A DNA stretch of 64,000 nucleotides. It comes from Gavia stellata (Eukaryota > Chordata > Aves > Gaviiformes > Gaviidae). Position numbers and translations under genes: made by a program. Positions 10,545 through 21,035 of the stretch are shown one piece after another. The notes under the pieces are model-generated. The model saw only the letters and a program-made list of their open reading frames with translations, did no database searches and was not told the origin of the DNA. Positions within the stretch are counted from its first letter, which is position 1. Each line of letters begins with the position of its first letter. The DNA is taken from the NCBI RefSeq assembly GCF_030936135.1, contig NC_082619.1, positions 8,311,208-8,375,207 of the forward strand. The letters run 5' to 3'.

Positions 10545-11890
10545 CAGTATCTCTGCAGTATCCTAGCAGTATCCTAACAGCATCTTAGTACTGTCTTCAT
10601 AGAAAAAATATGCTGATATCCTGACATTATACTAGCAGTACATTACTAGTAGCAACAATGTGCTGACAGTGGCCAAAAAGTATCCTAGTGCTACCCTGAT
10701 AGCATATAAAAAGTATCATAACGCTACTGTTTTTACTGAACTTGTAGTATCTTAGTAGTATCCCTATACTATACCACTATCTTAGTAGTGGCCTGAAAGT
10801 ATCATACTAGTATCAGTAATGTGCTGACAGTATCCCAAAAGTTTGAGTGCTGCCCTGACAGTATCCCAGAAGTATCTTACCACTATCTTTTCTAGTGCCC
10901 TTGTAGTATCTCGGAAGTAACCTACTGATATCCTACTAGCATCCTGACAGCGTCCTACTAAGAAATAAGTACTGTCCTGACAGCACCTTAGCAGGGTTGT
11001 GATAATATCCTGATACTATCATACTAGTACCCTGATACTATCTTAGTAGTATCCTAGTAATGGCCCTGTAGTATCTCAGTTCATCAATAATATTGTGAAA
11101 GTATCTCAGCGGTATCTTTGGGTGTATCCAGGCAGTATCCTGATAACATCTTAGCAGCATCCTGATAGTACCTTTGTGCTACACAAGAGCTACACAGAGC
11201 TAAGCATTGCTCTGATGTTGTACTAGCACAGGTAGTAGTATCCTGTCAGAAGCATCCTGATAGCATCCTAGTTACATCCTAACAGTGCCCTGTTAGTATC
11301 ACAGTAGTATATGAGCAGTGTCCTAATAGGATCCTAATAGTGTTGTACTGGTTGCTATTATCTTAGCAGTATCCTGATAGTATCTTGGCAGTGCAATGTA
11401 ATATCCAGATGTTATCCTAATGCCATGTTACTATGCTGAAAGCAACTTAACCGTATCTGTTGTAGTATCCTGAGAGTACCCTGATGGTGCGTTAGCACTG
11501 CTACAGTGGTACCTTCATAATAGTATCTCAGTATCAACCCTGGAAAGATGCTGGAAATATCTTAGTAGTGTCCTGATAGCATCCTGGTAGTGCCCTGATA
11601 GTACCTTAGCAGCGTTCTCGCAGTATCCCAGTAGCATCCACATAGCATCCTGACAGTATCTTAGTGCCACCCTGAGAGTGCCTTAGTACCGTCTGCAGAG
11701 TATCCTGACAGCATTTCAGTAAACTCCTGATAGCATCTTAGTAGCATCCCAGTAGTATCCTGAGAGTATCTCAGCTCTGTCTTGATTGTATCACACTACT
11801 CCCTCACCAGGTTACTGAGTGATTCTGGTAGTATCTTTGCAGTAGCCTCACAGGAAGTCAATAGTAACCTAGTAGTAAGACAGTGAAAGC
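10545..11890. repeat. minisatellite in the 5' FEZ1 intron, (AGTATCCTGATAG)-type
   Basis: About 1.35 kb of degenerate 12-14 bp units alternating AGTATCCTGAC, TAGTATCTTAG and CATCCTGATAG. It is stop-rich in every frame, so no ORF competes with this reading. Confidence 0.9.
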
Positions 11891-11989
11891 ACAGTAAAGG
11901 TGCCGCTACCCAGTCCACTCACTCAGCCCTGCTCACGCTTCCCCTGGCAGGGGAGGAGAGCAGAAACACACCCCAGCTTTTGGGGGAAA

Positions 11990-13553
11990 ACCTGGCCAGA
12001 GCGGGGCTTTTGAGTACTGCCTGTGCACGCCTGCACCCGTGTCCAGCATGTCCGCACCCCCGCCGTGCACACGACCACCCCCCACGCGTGCAGCAGTGGG
12101 TGTGCACAAACCTCCGCAAGCCCGCAGCACGCACCCTCTGCACGCACGCACCCCTGTGCATGCATGCACCGCCCCCCCCCCCGTGTCCGGGGTGCACGTA
12201 CACCCCTGTGTGTGTGTGCACTTGAGGGTGGACGTGTGCACGGTGCACACCTATGCTGCACGCACATCATGGTACGCGTGTGCAAGGGGCGCATGCACAC
12301 ACAAGGTTCTGCATGTACATACACCGTATGCACTCCATGCATATGCACTCTGCAGGTACGCACCCTGCACCGCTGCAGACGTGCAGCTGCATGCATGCAG
12401 ACAGAATGCACACACAGAGGGGTGCCCCGCGTGCAAGGGATGCGTGCAGATGAAGGTGCACATGCGCACGCTGCACGCATGCTCAGGCGGTGCATGCGTG
12501 TTGGGGTGGGTGCATGCACAGGGGTGCAAGTGCACGCTGCACATGCATGCACCTCCACAGGCACGTGCCCCTGTGGATGCACACGCACCACTCCCTCCCG
12601 TGCACGCGTGCACCGTCATGCATGCACGCATCTCCAGACACGCACACCGTGCGTGCACCATGCACCCCAACGTGCCTGCACCATTCACATACACTCCCCC
12701 CTCCGGGCACCCCCAAATGCGAGCTCCCCAGCTGCATGCACACACCTGCACGTGCATGCGCTGCACATACTGCACACCCCCCCCCCCCCGCCTGCACGTG
12801 CGGCTCAGTGCATGCACACCCCCATGCACCCCTGTGCATGCACCCCCCTCAAACACCCCCAAATGCCCCCAAAGCACCTGCCTCTGCTTCGTGCCCCCCC
12901 CCCCCCCCGCAGCGCGTGCGCATCCCACAATGCACCACCCTTGCACGGATGCTGATGCGCAGTGAAGCACCCCCGGGGCACACAGCGCCCCGCTGCACCA
13001 CCCCCCCACCCCCAAAACACGGGCATCCCCCACAATGCACCGAGGCGCCCGCACCCCGACCACCCCCCGTGCTGCACCCCCAAAATCCGCCCCCCCCCCC
13101 CGCACATCAACGCAACGGTCAATGCACCCTCAATGCGGACAGCCACGCAATGCACCGCTGCGGCGCGAGACACCCCCCCCCCCCCCATGCACGCGCGCCC
13201 AGACCTACCCCAGAGCTCGCACCACGATGCACTCCCAAAATACTCCCCCCCCCCCCGCCTGCACGCCAGCGCACCCCCCACTGCATGCATTACCCACAAT
13301 GCACCACGGCGGCGCGCCCCCGATGCACACAGCACCCCCCCCCCCCCCGCCCCGTGCCGTGCACGCGCCCCCGGGGTGCCCGCACCCCGTGCTGCACCCC
13401 AACCCCCCCCCCGCACACAACAGGAACGCCCCTTGCACCCTCCGTCGGTGCATTCCCCCCCCCCCGGTTGCACCCCAAAAATCCCCCCCCCGCGCGTGCA
13501 CGGCCCATGCACCCCTCGTTGCACCCACACCCCCCCCCCCCAGCCCCGCACCC
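11990..13553. repeat. TGCA/CpG-rich minisatellite in the 5' FEZ1 intron
   Basis: Degenerate TGCACGCATGCAC and GTGCATGCAC units (alternating purine-pyrimidine) merge after 12,780 into C-homopolymer-rich units ending in TGCACC. The right end abuts the putative untranslated exon. Long Cys/His/Ala/Arg/Pro frames on both strands are repeat artefacts. Confidence 0.9.
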
Positions 13554-13555
13554 AC

Positions 13556-13600
13556 CTGCAGCCCCGCATCTTGGGGCGGGGGGGGCGGAGGGGGGAGGGC
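13556..13600 (-). other. FEZ1: possible non-coding first exon of FEZ1
   Basis: A donor-like site (CAG then GTGGGTGCGG, GT at 13555-13554) lies just downstream, on the minus strand, of the CpG-rich promoter-like segment. FEZ1 has an upstream untranslated exon in mammals, and the first coding exon here has an acceptor in front of its 5' untranslated part, so an upstream exon must exist. Its 5' end is a guess. Confidence 0.35.
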
Positions 13601-13700
13601 GGTGCCGCACTGCGCACGCGCAGGGGGAGGAGGGGTGACGTCACTGGGAAGGTGGGTGCAGATTGTGCTCGAGGGAGCCCTGACGTCATCCAACCAATGG
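13600..13700 (-). promoter_or_regulatory. CpG-rich promoter-like region, probably of FEZ1
   Basis: Within 100 bp there are two full cAMP-response elements TGACGTCA (13636-13643 and 13681-13688), an NRF1-type palindrome TGCGCACGCGCA (13611-13622), GC-box-like runs (13575-13600) and a CCAAT box (13694-13698, read on plus). No TATA box is seen. The position upstream of the FEZ1 coding exons and next to a donor-like site suggests it drives FEZ1 on the minus strand. The palindromic sites would also allow divergent transcription. Confidence 0.6.
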
Positions 13701-14520
13701 TCTCCAATCTTTTTCCATCCCTAAAATAATGCTGAGCCCCCCCCTATGTATATCTATTTATTTATACACATGCACATCTGTACCAATAGCTTACGTACAT
13801 GGGGAATTGAAATTTTAAAAAAGTTGCCGTAAAGATGACATAATAGCTCAAAAAATATATTATTTTATTTATTAATGGTCAAAAAAACTGTTTTCGTCTC
13901 AAAAAAAAAAAGTTGTTTTTCTTTTTAAATAAACATGGTTTAGAGCAATGCGATCTTGTACGCTGCTTTTTTTAAAATTATTTTTAAAAATCTTGACTTA
14001 ACGGTTTGCAGTGCAGTAGATTGCAGGTCTGGTTTTAAGTCCCGTTTCCCCTGATATGGGGGTTTAACGGCGGCACCTCGCGCGGTTGTGGGCCTTGGCT
14101 GTGCTCACAAACACCTTTTCCACACTGATTTTTTACCGCAGCAGAACCGAAGAAGGGTTTCCCCACCGGCACGCGGCTTTTTGTCATTCGTACTAAGTGA
14201 GGAATCTCAAAAGCAGCTGCGAAATATTTATCGTGAAGCTTTGTGAAATGTTGTCCAGGTCCCAGCTGGAGCATCGCCCGCCTTGACCCGGCGCTGAAGA
14301 AACGGGAGAGGTTTGTCTTCGCGCTCCAGCTGCTTCGTTCTTACATGTCCTGCTAATCGTGGTGGCTTCGTCTGATCGTTAACTCGTGGCTTAAGGCATG
14401 ACGGACAGTTAGGGTGAGGTTTATCATTTGCAGTAGTGGATGTAAATCCGGATTCCATACAGCCTAATAATAAACCGATAAACTGCTCCTGCCATAAAAC
14501 CTCTACCAGAATTAATCACC
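13697..14520 (-). mobile_element. hAT-Charlie-like DNA transposon relic
   Basis: The minus strand from 14458 encodes a degenerate BED-finger segment (GFTSTTANDKPHPNC, then CLKPR, then DKPLPFLQRR) with the layout of hAT/ZBED transposases: GFTS, KP-C-C, a histidine region, KP-FFQRK. It is followed at about 14220-14100 by a shifted-frame AFEIPHLVRM block where these transposases have SYEVA-hIAK. Beyond that the element decays into AT-rich DNA. The end at about 13,698-13,720 (TGGTCTCCAATCTTTTTCC) resembles Charlie-type termini. Frameshifts, stops and the loss of one finger histidine make it non-functional. The outer (left, in minus reading) end was not located exactly. Confidence 0.55.
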
Positions 14521-14585
14521 CAATTAGAGCAATAATTTGGGAATTATAGGGGAAAATAAAATCATATAACATATAAGAGCCCCAT

Positions 14586-14978
14586 AAGAGCAGCTGAGGG
14601 AACTGGGGTTGTTGAGCCTGGAGAAGAGGAGGCTGAGGGGAGACCTCATTGCTCTCTCCAACTACCTGAAAGGGGGTTGTGGTGAGGTGGGTGTTGGTCT
14701 CTTCTCCCAAGGGACAAGCGACAGGACAAGAGGAAATGGCCTCAAGTTGCACCAGGGGGGTTCAGGCTGGATATTAGGAAAAACGTCTTTCCTGAGAGAG
14801 TGGTGAAGCATTGGAAGAGGCTGCCCAGGGAGGTGGTGGAGTCACCATCACTGGAGGTGTTCAAAAAACATGTAGATATCACACTTTGGGACAAGGTTTA
14901 GTGGGCATGGTGGTGTTGGGTTGATGGTTGGACTTGATGATCTTACAGGTCTTTTCCAACCTCAGTGATTCTGTGAAT
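14586..14978 (+). mobile_element. CR1 LINE 3' fragment
   Basis: The end of CR1 ORF2 ([19 protein letters not shown] block) and 3' UTR, finishing at the characteristic GATTCTGTGAAT tail. It is 5'-truncated, as is usual for CR1. Confidence 0.95.
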
Positions 14979-14989
14979 ATATAGAAGAT

Positions 14990-16530
14990 ATTCTGATCAG
15001 GGGACCAGATGAGGAAACGGTTCGACAAAGTGGGAATGTTATTGTCATTTGCAGGAATGAAATATTAGCATTACTGACTCAACACAGCAAGGACCTAGAG
15101 GCTACATTTTTATGTACCTGATATATAGGAGGATGGAAAACTGTGCCATCCGGCACAGAAAAAGAAGAAAATAAGAAAAGAGAAAAAGAAGAAGATGTAA
15201 AAGAAGGAGACATAAAAGAAGAAACAAAAGAAGAAGAAATAAAAGAAGAAGAAATAAAAGAAGAAAACCAAAAAGAAGAAAACCACAGTATGGAACTGAG
15301 ATCAGAAAAACCATGAAGTGTCAACTGCTTTAAAAGATGAAATTTTTACTTACCCCTCTGTGGGACCCATCCACCCTACACACCCATTTACACTGCATAT
15401 AGGCATAGGGGATAAGGGATATCAAAGGGGATGGCAGCAAGATGTGGAAGGTAGAAAGGAGTCCCCTGTCTCCTTTGGCTCTAAATCCTGGCAAGGCTCC
15501 TGGAGCAACTGCGCTCCGTTTTAGAAAGTGCTACTAGCGGCATACAAAGAGCTGCCAGCTACCGAGCCATTAACTCAAAAAAAAAAGATAAATGATGTGT
15601 GCCTATTCCTATTTTAAAACCAATTTGAACTAGAAAGCTGTTACCTCTAAGGGTGATGCGACTGGCACAGCGACGGGCTTTGCCTATACATCACCGAGTG
15701 ACAAGTGATGGGATGAATATGGAAAACAAGCTATGGGAGAGCACAGAGTGAATTGGGATGCCTGTGGAGTACTCCCAGCTGCCCTTATCCCCGATAACTG
15801 GTAGAGCCCAGGGAAGCTTTCACAGAAGGAATCGATGGCTCTGGCAGAGCTTGGAGTGGTAGAGACAGGCCTGGAGCAAGGAGCCCCTTGTGTCTATACG
15901 TAGACTCATATGCTGTATGAGCAGGTACCACCCAGTGAAAAACATTGGGTGAAAAGCCAATGAAAAATTGGATGAGAACCAACTGGCGAGTAAATGGTAG
16001 AGACACATGGAAGAAACCACATTGGAAAAATATTTATGGTATAGCTCAGTCTAAGAGCATATCCATTTTTGTCAAGCAGTGGTGCAGTACAGGTGGAAAG
16101 GCCAACAGTTTGCCAATCTCAAGCAAGGTAAGCAACTCTGGGAAACTTGACAAGGAAATCATATCGGTCCCTTAAAGCGAACACTGGGAAGGCTGGAAAT
16201 ACATCCTTCCAGGAGTAGAAATAATTAGTGGTAGAGGGAATGAACCCCTACTGAAGTCCTGGAGATGAGGTGATGGTTAAACACCCAGCTCGGGAATTGA
16301 TCTGGGTGACTGTTGTTTTACGAAGGCGAAGGAGCATGGGCTGCCCTAGGCACTAAGGGGAGTAAGTTAACCATAACTGAGGCTTATCCAAGACCTAGGT
16401 GTCTTCTCTAACAGGAAAATGTGGTGTTTCCTTATCGTCGTGGGAGCACCGGTAACTGGAACGTACGCCCAAAACCTGTCTCTAACAGGTTTCGCCTTTC
16501 CATGTTGCCCATGGGACAACTCGAATATTC
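14990..16530 (+). pseudogene. decayed ERVL-like pol and start of env-like sequence
   Basis: Scattered plus-strand frames resemble a class III (ERVL-like) provirus. A reverse-transcriptase/RNase H connection block lies at about 15360-15590 (SFGSKSW, LLAAYKEL). An RNase H block lies at 15830-16190, with the YTDSYAVW motif and the NW-VNG-W pattern. A short leader-like frame with a hydrophobic start lies at about 16419-16530. The frames are broken by stops (for example at 15522) and frameshifts. An A/G-rich stretch at 15160-15300 (AAGAAGAAATAAA units) looks like a local microsatellite expansion inside it. The provirus is dead. The subfamily assignment is by motif memory only. Confidence 0.5.
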
Positions 16531-16531
16531 A

Positions 16532-16607
16532 TGATCATAGAGTCATAGAATATCTCGAGTTGGAAGTGACCCATTAGGATCATCGAGTCCAATTCCCAAG
16601 ATAAGTC
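16532..16607 (-). mobile_element. short CR1 3'-end fragment
   Basis: ATCATAGAATATCTCGAGTT and the following CATCGAGTCCAA are the reverse complement of a CR1 3' end. It interrupts the env-like sequence and has no coding content. Confidence 0.8.
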
Positions 16608-16806
16608 TTGACCCATCTTTAGAACTACATTTACAGGAGGAATACCATCTGTAATATCATGAGGTCAAGGACAGACAGCAGGTGATACTGTTACACTAAC
16701 CCCGAGTTCTGAGGTTAATCTAAATTTAACTATTTGTGATAACACTGTACGAGAAGCTGTGCATGGTTTTGACAATAGACTGAAATGGGTACCTACAGTG
16801 GCAGGT
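16608..16806 (+). pseudogene. env-like remnant between two CR1 insertions
   Basis: About 200 bp of AT-rich sequence continuing the broken provirus on the plus strand. There is no open frame, and assignment is by position between flanking retroviral pieces. Confidence 0.3.
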
Positions 16807-17298
16807 GATTACAGAATTACAGAATTGTTAAGGTTGGAAAAGACCTTGAAGATCATCAAGTCCAACCACCAACCCAACACCACCATGCCCACTAAACCAT
16901 GTCCCACAGTGCCACGTCTACACATTTTTTGAACACCTCTAGCGATGGTGACTCCACCACCTCTCCGGGCAGCCTGTTCCAGTGCTTCACCACTCTCTCA
17001 GTAAATAAATTGTTCCTAATATCCAGTCTAAACCTCCCCTGGTGCAACTTGAGGCCATTTCCTCTTGTCCTGTCGCTAGTCACTTGGGAGAAGAGACCAA
17101 CACCCACCTCTCTGCAACCCCCTTTCAGGTAGTTGTAGAGAGCAATGAGGTCTCCCCTCAGCCTCCTCTTCTCCAGACTGAACAACCCGAGTTCCCTCAG
17201 CCGCTCCTTATCAGACTTGTGCTCCAGACCCCTCACCAGCTTCGTCGCCCTTCTCTGGACACACTCCAGCACCTCAATGTCCTTCTTGTAGTGAGAGA
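16807..17298 (-). mobile_element. CR1 LINE 3' fragment
   Basis: The reverse complement encodes the CR1 ORF2 C-terminus ([20 protein letters not shown], then [13 protein letters not shown]) and carries a 3' tail at 16,807-16,830 (read as AATTCTGTAATC). It is inserted into the decayed provirus, which resumes on the other side. Confidence 0.95.
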
Positions 17299-17735
17299 TC
17301 TTTTGCGTTGTAATACTAGTTGTGAAATTAGTAAATGTTGCACCTCCTGGCTATCAAGTTGAGGATGGACCTGCCTTACCATGCCTAATTATGCTTATTT
17401 ATGCTTAATTATACAGCATGAAACACTCGCCTAGTACCTGCATCTGGCAACATACGTATGGTAATAAGGCACGAGTATGTGACGACGGTTTTACATGTGT
17501 GTCTATCCACCTTCAGTACTATTCACTTTGATGATGATGTAGATTTTGGACATTTGCCATTGTAATGTGGCGTATGTTTTTGACCAAATTGTCAAGCAGA
17601 TAATTTGCTGGTGAACTTCTCATCTGAATGAAGAAAAGATGTCTTCCTCTGCACCATTAAAAACATTGGTAGCACTTGGTGTGACCTTGCATCAACTAGA
17701 CAACTTTCTCAAGCAAAACAGTAAGATTACTCAAT
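17299..17735 (+). pseudogene. further provirus remnant, AT-rich, no open frame
   Basis: Sequence continuing after the CR1 insertion, with short cysteine-containing frames but many stops. Probably the rest of the same decayed provirus; no domain is recognised with certainty. Confidence 0.25.
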
Positions 17736-17739
17736 GTTT

Positions 17740-18058
17740 GTTGAAAACGAAAAATACTTAGAAGAAAGAGAAGTAAAAATTATATATGATAATTGTGGTG
17801 CCCACCAAAGCCGCTCTATCACTCCCCTCCTCAGCTGGATGGGGAGAAAAAACATAATGAAAAGCTCGTGGGTCGAGATAAGGACAGGGAGAGATCACTC
17901 ACCAATTACCATTGTGGGCAAAACAGACTCGACTTGGGGAAACTAGTTTATTTATTACCAACCAAATCAGAGTAGGATAATGAGAAATAAACCCAAATCT
18001 TAAAAACACCTTCCCCCCACCCCTCCCTTCTTCCTGGGCTCAACTTCATTCTGATTTC
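17740..18058 (+). repeat. LTR-like interspersed repeat
   Basis: The block from GTGCCCACCAAAGCCGCTC through GGGAGAGATCACTCACCAAT to CCCAAATCTTAAAAACACC is of a kind I recall as dispersed in bird genomes next to retroviral sequence. It follows the decayed provirus and may be its LTR. Its ends are uncertain because a CR1 interrupts at about 18,060. Confidence 0.4.
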
Positions 18059-18061
18059 TTG

Positions 18062-18468
18062 GAATGAAGAGCGGCTGAGGGAGCTGGGGTTGTTCAGTCT
18101 GGGGAAGAGGAGGCTGAGGGGAGACCTTATCGGTCTCTACAAATGCCTGAAAGGGGGTTGCAGAGAGGTGGGTGTTGGTCTCTTCTCCCAAGTGACTAGT
18201 GATAAAACGAGAGGAAATGGCCTCAAGTTGCACCAGGGGAGGTTCAGGCTGGATATTAGGAAAATTTTCTTTACTGAGAGAGTGGTGAAGCACTGAAACA
18301 GGCTGCCCAGGGAGGTGGTGGAGTCACCATCACTGAAGGTGTTCAAGGAATGTGTGGATGTTGCACTGTGGGACATGGTTTAATGGGCATGGTGGTGTTG
18401 GGTTGGTGGTTGGACTTGATGATCTTACAGGTCTTTTCCAACCTTAATGATTCTGTGATTCTGTGAAA
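18062..18468 (+). mobile_element. CR1 LINE 3' fragment
   Basis: ORF2 C-terminal text ([20 protein letters not shown]) and a 3' end ending in GATTCTGTGATTCTGTG. 5'-truncated; an in-frame stop sits near the end of the coding part. Confidence 0.95.
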
Positions 18469-19436
18469 AAATTCAAAGAAAGCAATGGGCTTGAACTGGC
18501 TTCAGCCCATATATTCCTTCCTGGTGAGGGGGGCTGCCCAGCATCATGACAGTGGGCATAGCGTGGAGATTGGTAACGGGGATCCCACTGGTGGTACTGC
18601 AATTGAACTGTGCATTGTGATTGCTATGTTTTGCTCAGAGTAACTTACATCTGCATTGTGGTTTCAGTACATTGCTCTGTTCAATCAGAAATCCCATGTA
18701 ACAACTATTTTCAAAAAAGTCAATTTTATATTAAACACTACACCCCCCCATGCAGGAAACATCTAAAAGAACCTGGTTAGAGGGGATTAAGCAAACACCC
18801 CAACCAACAGCTTCTTGATGTTGGGCAGCTCCCTTTCATCACCCCTCCTCTCTATTTTCCCTTCCTCCTCTCCAGCTCAGCCAGATGCCTGCCTTTGGCC
18901 CTTCCCCTGAACAACTAGCATGAGCTTTGCACACTCCCACATTTGTCTTCAAACACCCAAGAACAAATTCTGCACGGTCCCCCAAGCCCCCTCCAGTATT
19001 CCACAAGGAATTTGCTCTTCACAGGAGACTCAGGATAATTTTATCTCCTTCTGGTCAGTTACAGAGCCCAGGTTGGCCCTCTCCCTCTTCTCCACTAAGG
19101 AGGTTCTTCAGTGCCTGTCCGTTGGTAATCCAAGAGCTCTGGAAGAGATCTGTGCGGCACCTGATCCAGGGCACCACATCCCAGTCCTGCTTGGGGCTCG
19201 GGTGGAATTGGGTGAAAGCTTTCCTGCAAGGAAGGAGGGTTGGAGAAAGAAGCCTGACCCTCCAGGGGGAAAGGAACGAGGGCAGGGGTGGGCTTAGTCC
19301 ACATTTTAGCCCTCAGTAACAGGAATGTCCCACCTCACCTTCTCCATCGCTTTCACATTCCGTTTGAAGTACTGACATTTCTTACCAGGGACTTTTCACT
19401 TTCATCCCCTTGCCACTCCATGAGCTCTCTGAATCT
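18469..19436. other. no gene recognised
   Basis: About 1 kb between a CR1 and an olfactory receptor gene. The left part (18,470-18,720) may belong to the same dispersed repeat as 17,740-18,058. The rest looks single-copy, with short frames only. Confidence 0.4.
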
Positions 19437-20510
19437 TTAATCCTTCTGAAGATGTTCCTGCTGAGCCATTAGTAAGCCCAAGTGATTATTTTTCGTGTCC
19501 CCCACCAAGCAGGAGCTCAGGGTGGAGTCCAGGGCTTTCCTGAGTCCTTTCCTCCTGACTTCCCTGTTCCTCAGGCTGTAGATGAGGGGGTTGAACAGGG
19601 GCGTGAGGACGGTGTAGAAGAAGGAGAACACCTTGCTGAGCTGCCGCAGCGGGGCTGTTCTGGGCAGGACGTAGACAACAAAGAGGGAGCCATAGAAAAC
19701 GGCGACAACAGTGAGGTGAGAGGAGCAGGTAGAGAAGGCCTTCTGCCTGCCCACGTTGGATGGGATCCTCAGGATGGCAGCTATGATGCACATGTAGGAG
19801 GCCAGCGTGAACAGGAAGGGGAAGACCACATCCAGGAAACCGAATATGAAAGCAACAAGTGCGGCCATGCTGGTGTCACTGCAGGCAAGCTCCAGCAACG
19901 GGGTAAAATCACAGAAGAAGTGGTTGATCATCCTGGGGCCGCAGAACTGTAGCTGAGGCAAGAGAGAAGTAAGTACCGTGGAGACCAGCAATCCCAGTAG
20001 CCAAGACCCAGCCACCAGCTGTAGGCAGACCTTCCAGGTCATGAGGCTTGCGTAGAGCAGGGGCTGGCATACGGCCAAGTACCGATCGTAGGACATGGCT
20101 GCCAGCAGGTAACACTCAGCAGTTGCAAAAGCGGCAAAGAAATAGAATTGAGTCACACAGCCGTGAGCAGAGATGGTCCTGTCCCCAGTCAGGAAGCTGG
20201 CCAGCAGCCGGGGCAGGATGGTGGAGCTGTAGAAGGTCTCCAAGGAGGAGAGATTGCCCAGGAAGAAGTACATCGGGGTGTGCAGATGCTGCTCTGCCAC
20301 CACCAGCACAACGATGAGGATGTTCCCAACCACAGTCACCAAGTAGATGATGAGCGAGAGGAGGAAGAGTGTTGTCTGGGGCGTGGGAACATTGCCCATT
20401 CCCACCAGGAGGAACCCCAGTGGTGATGTCTGATTGTCCCACTCCCTCCATACAGTGTTTATCTTTCTTTTCCTGCTTTCAGGGAATGGGACCTGCAAGA
20501 GAGGAGACAC
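19437..20510 (-). CDS. olfactory receptor, class II, family 11-like; start uncertain
   Basis: A seven-transmembrane odorant receptor of olfactory sensory neurons. The frame contains all hallmarks: an N-glycosylation site (DNQTS), GN in TM1, PMYFFLGNLS, MSYDRYLAVC at the end of TM3, KAFSTCSSHLTVV in TM6 and PLFNPLIYSLRN in TM7. The GPRMINHFFCDF and LACSD loop text resembles the OR11 group. The body differs from the receptor at 29.6 kb by only a few bases, but a 9-bp in-frame deletion after NREVR and a longer, unrelated tail (to LQKD) set the end apart. The open frame begins at a GTG (20510) below an in-frame stop, and no ATG precedes the body. The nearby ATG at 20451 is one frame out. A good acceptor (CTCTCTTGCAG) ends at 20493, so translation may start in an upstream exon; otherwise the gene has lost its start. 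Confidence 0.8.
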   Translation of the reverse strand: MSPLLQVPFPESRKRKINTVWREWDNQTSPLGFLLVGMGNVPTPQTTLFLLSLIIYLVTVVGNILIVVLVVAEQHLHTPMYFFLGNLSSLETFYSSTILPRLLASFLTGDRTISAHGCVTQFYFFAAFATAECYLLAAMSYDRYLAVCQPLLYASLMTWKVCLQLVAGSWLLGLLVSTVLTSLLPQLQFCGPRMINHFFCDFTPLLELACSDTSMAALVAFIFGFLDVVFPFLFTLASYMCIIAAILRIPSNVGRQKAFSTCSSHLTVVAVFYGSLFVVYVLPRTAPLRQLSKVFSFFYTVLTPLFNPLIYSLRNREVRRKGLRKALDSTLSSCLVGDTKNNHLGLLMAQQEHLQKD

Positions 20511-21035
20511 ATTTCTGCATCTGGTTTAAACAGAGCTGTGGTGTACTTTACTGGCATGAATAGGAGGAAGGAGAGAACATCTCTGCTCTCTGCCAAGGGA
20601 AAGATGTGTTGGGGTAAACAAGAGCCATGATATGAAATAAAACCTTTTCTGTCAACACGTCAAGGCAGATATCCCATCTCCAACCAGATCCCCATGCGCA
20701 TGGGTTATAGCAGATCTCAGTCTCCCAAAGGTTTATTTCTGTCTTTCAGCTCTCCTTAGGGATTTCGCTTAGTAAACAGAATATAATTGCCTTGCTGCGG
20801 GGATGATGGCTCCCAACTAGTAGAAACTGTGTCAACATCTCAAGTAAGGGCTGACCTCCCCCAAAGCCTCCCGGTTAGACCTGCAGCCTGCTCCTCTGAA
20901 AAAGGAAACTGAGGCAAGGCAATAAGCAGGGGCATCTCTGAGCTTGCTCGTCAGGGACAGGACACAGGGCAGAATCCCTGAAGTGGGATTCACCTGCCCT
21001 TCTCACAGATGACTGTATTTTGTTTGATTCCAGCA
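20511..21035. other. no gene recognised
   Basis: About 0.5 kb upstream of the receptor. An upstream untranslated exon could lie here but cannot be pinned down. No repeat is recognised. Confidence 0.35.

Noticed and set aside
12023..13729. Cys/His/Ala/Pro-rich frames of up to 380 codons resembling zinc-rich or keratin-associated proteins
   Set aside because: They come from TGCACG and C-homopolymer repeats, are open on both strands, and have no start context or homology.
19482..20563. Plus-strand frames over the left receptor
   Set aside because: Antisense shadows of the olfactory receptor. The minus frame carries all OR motifs.
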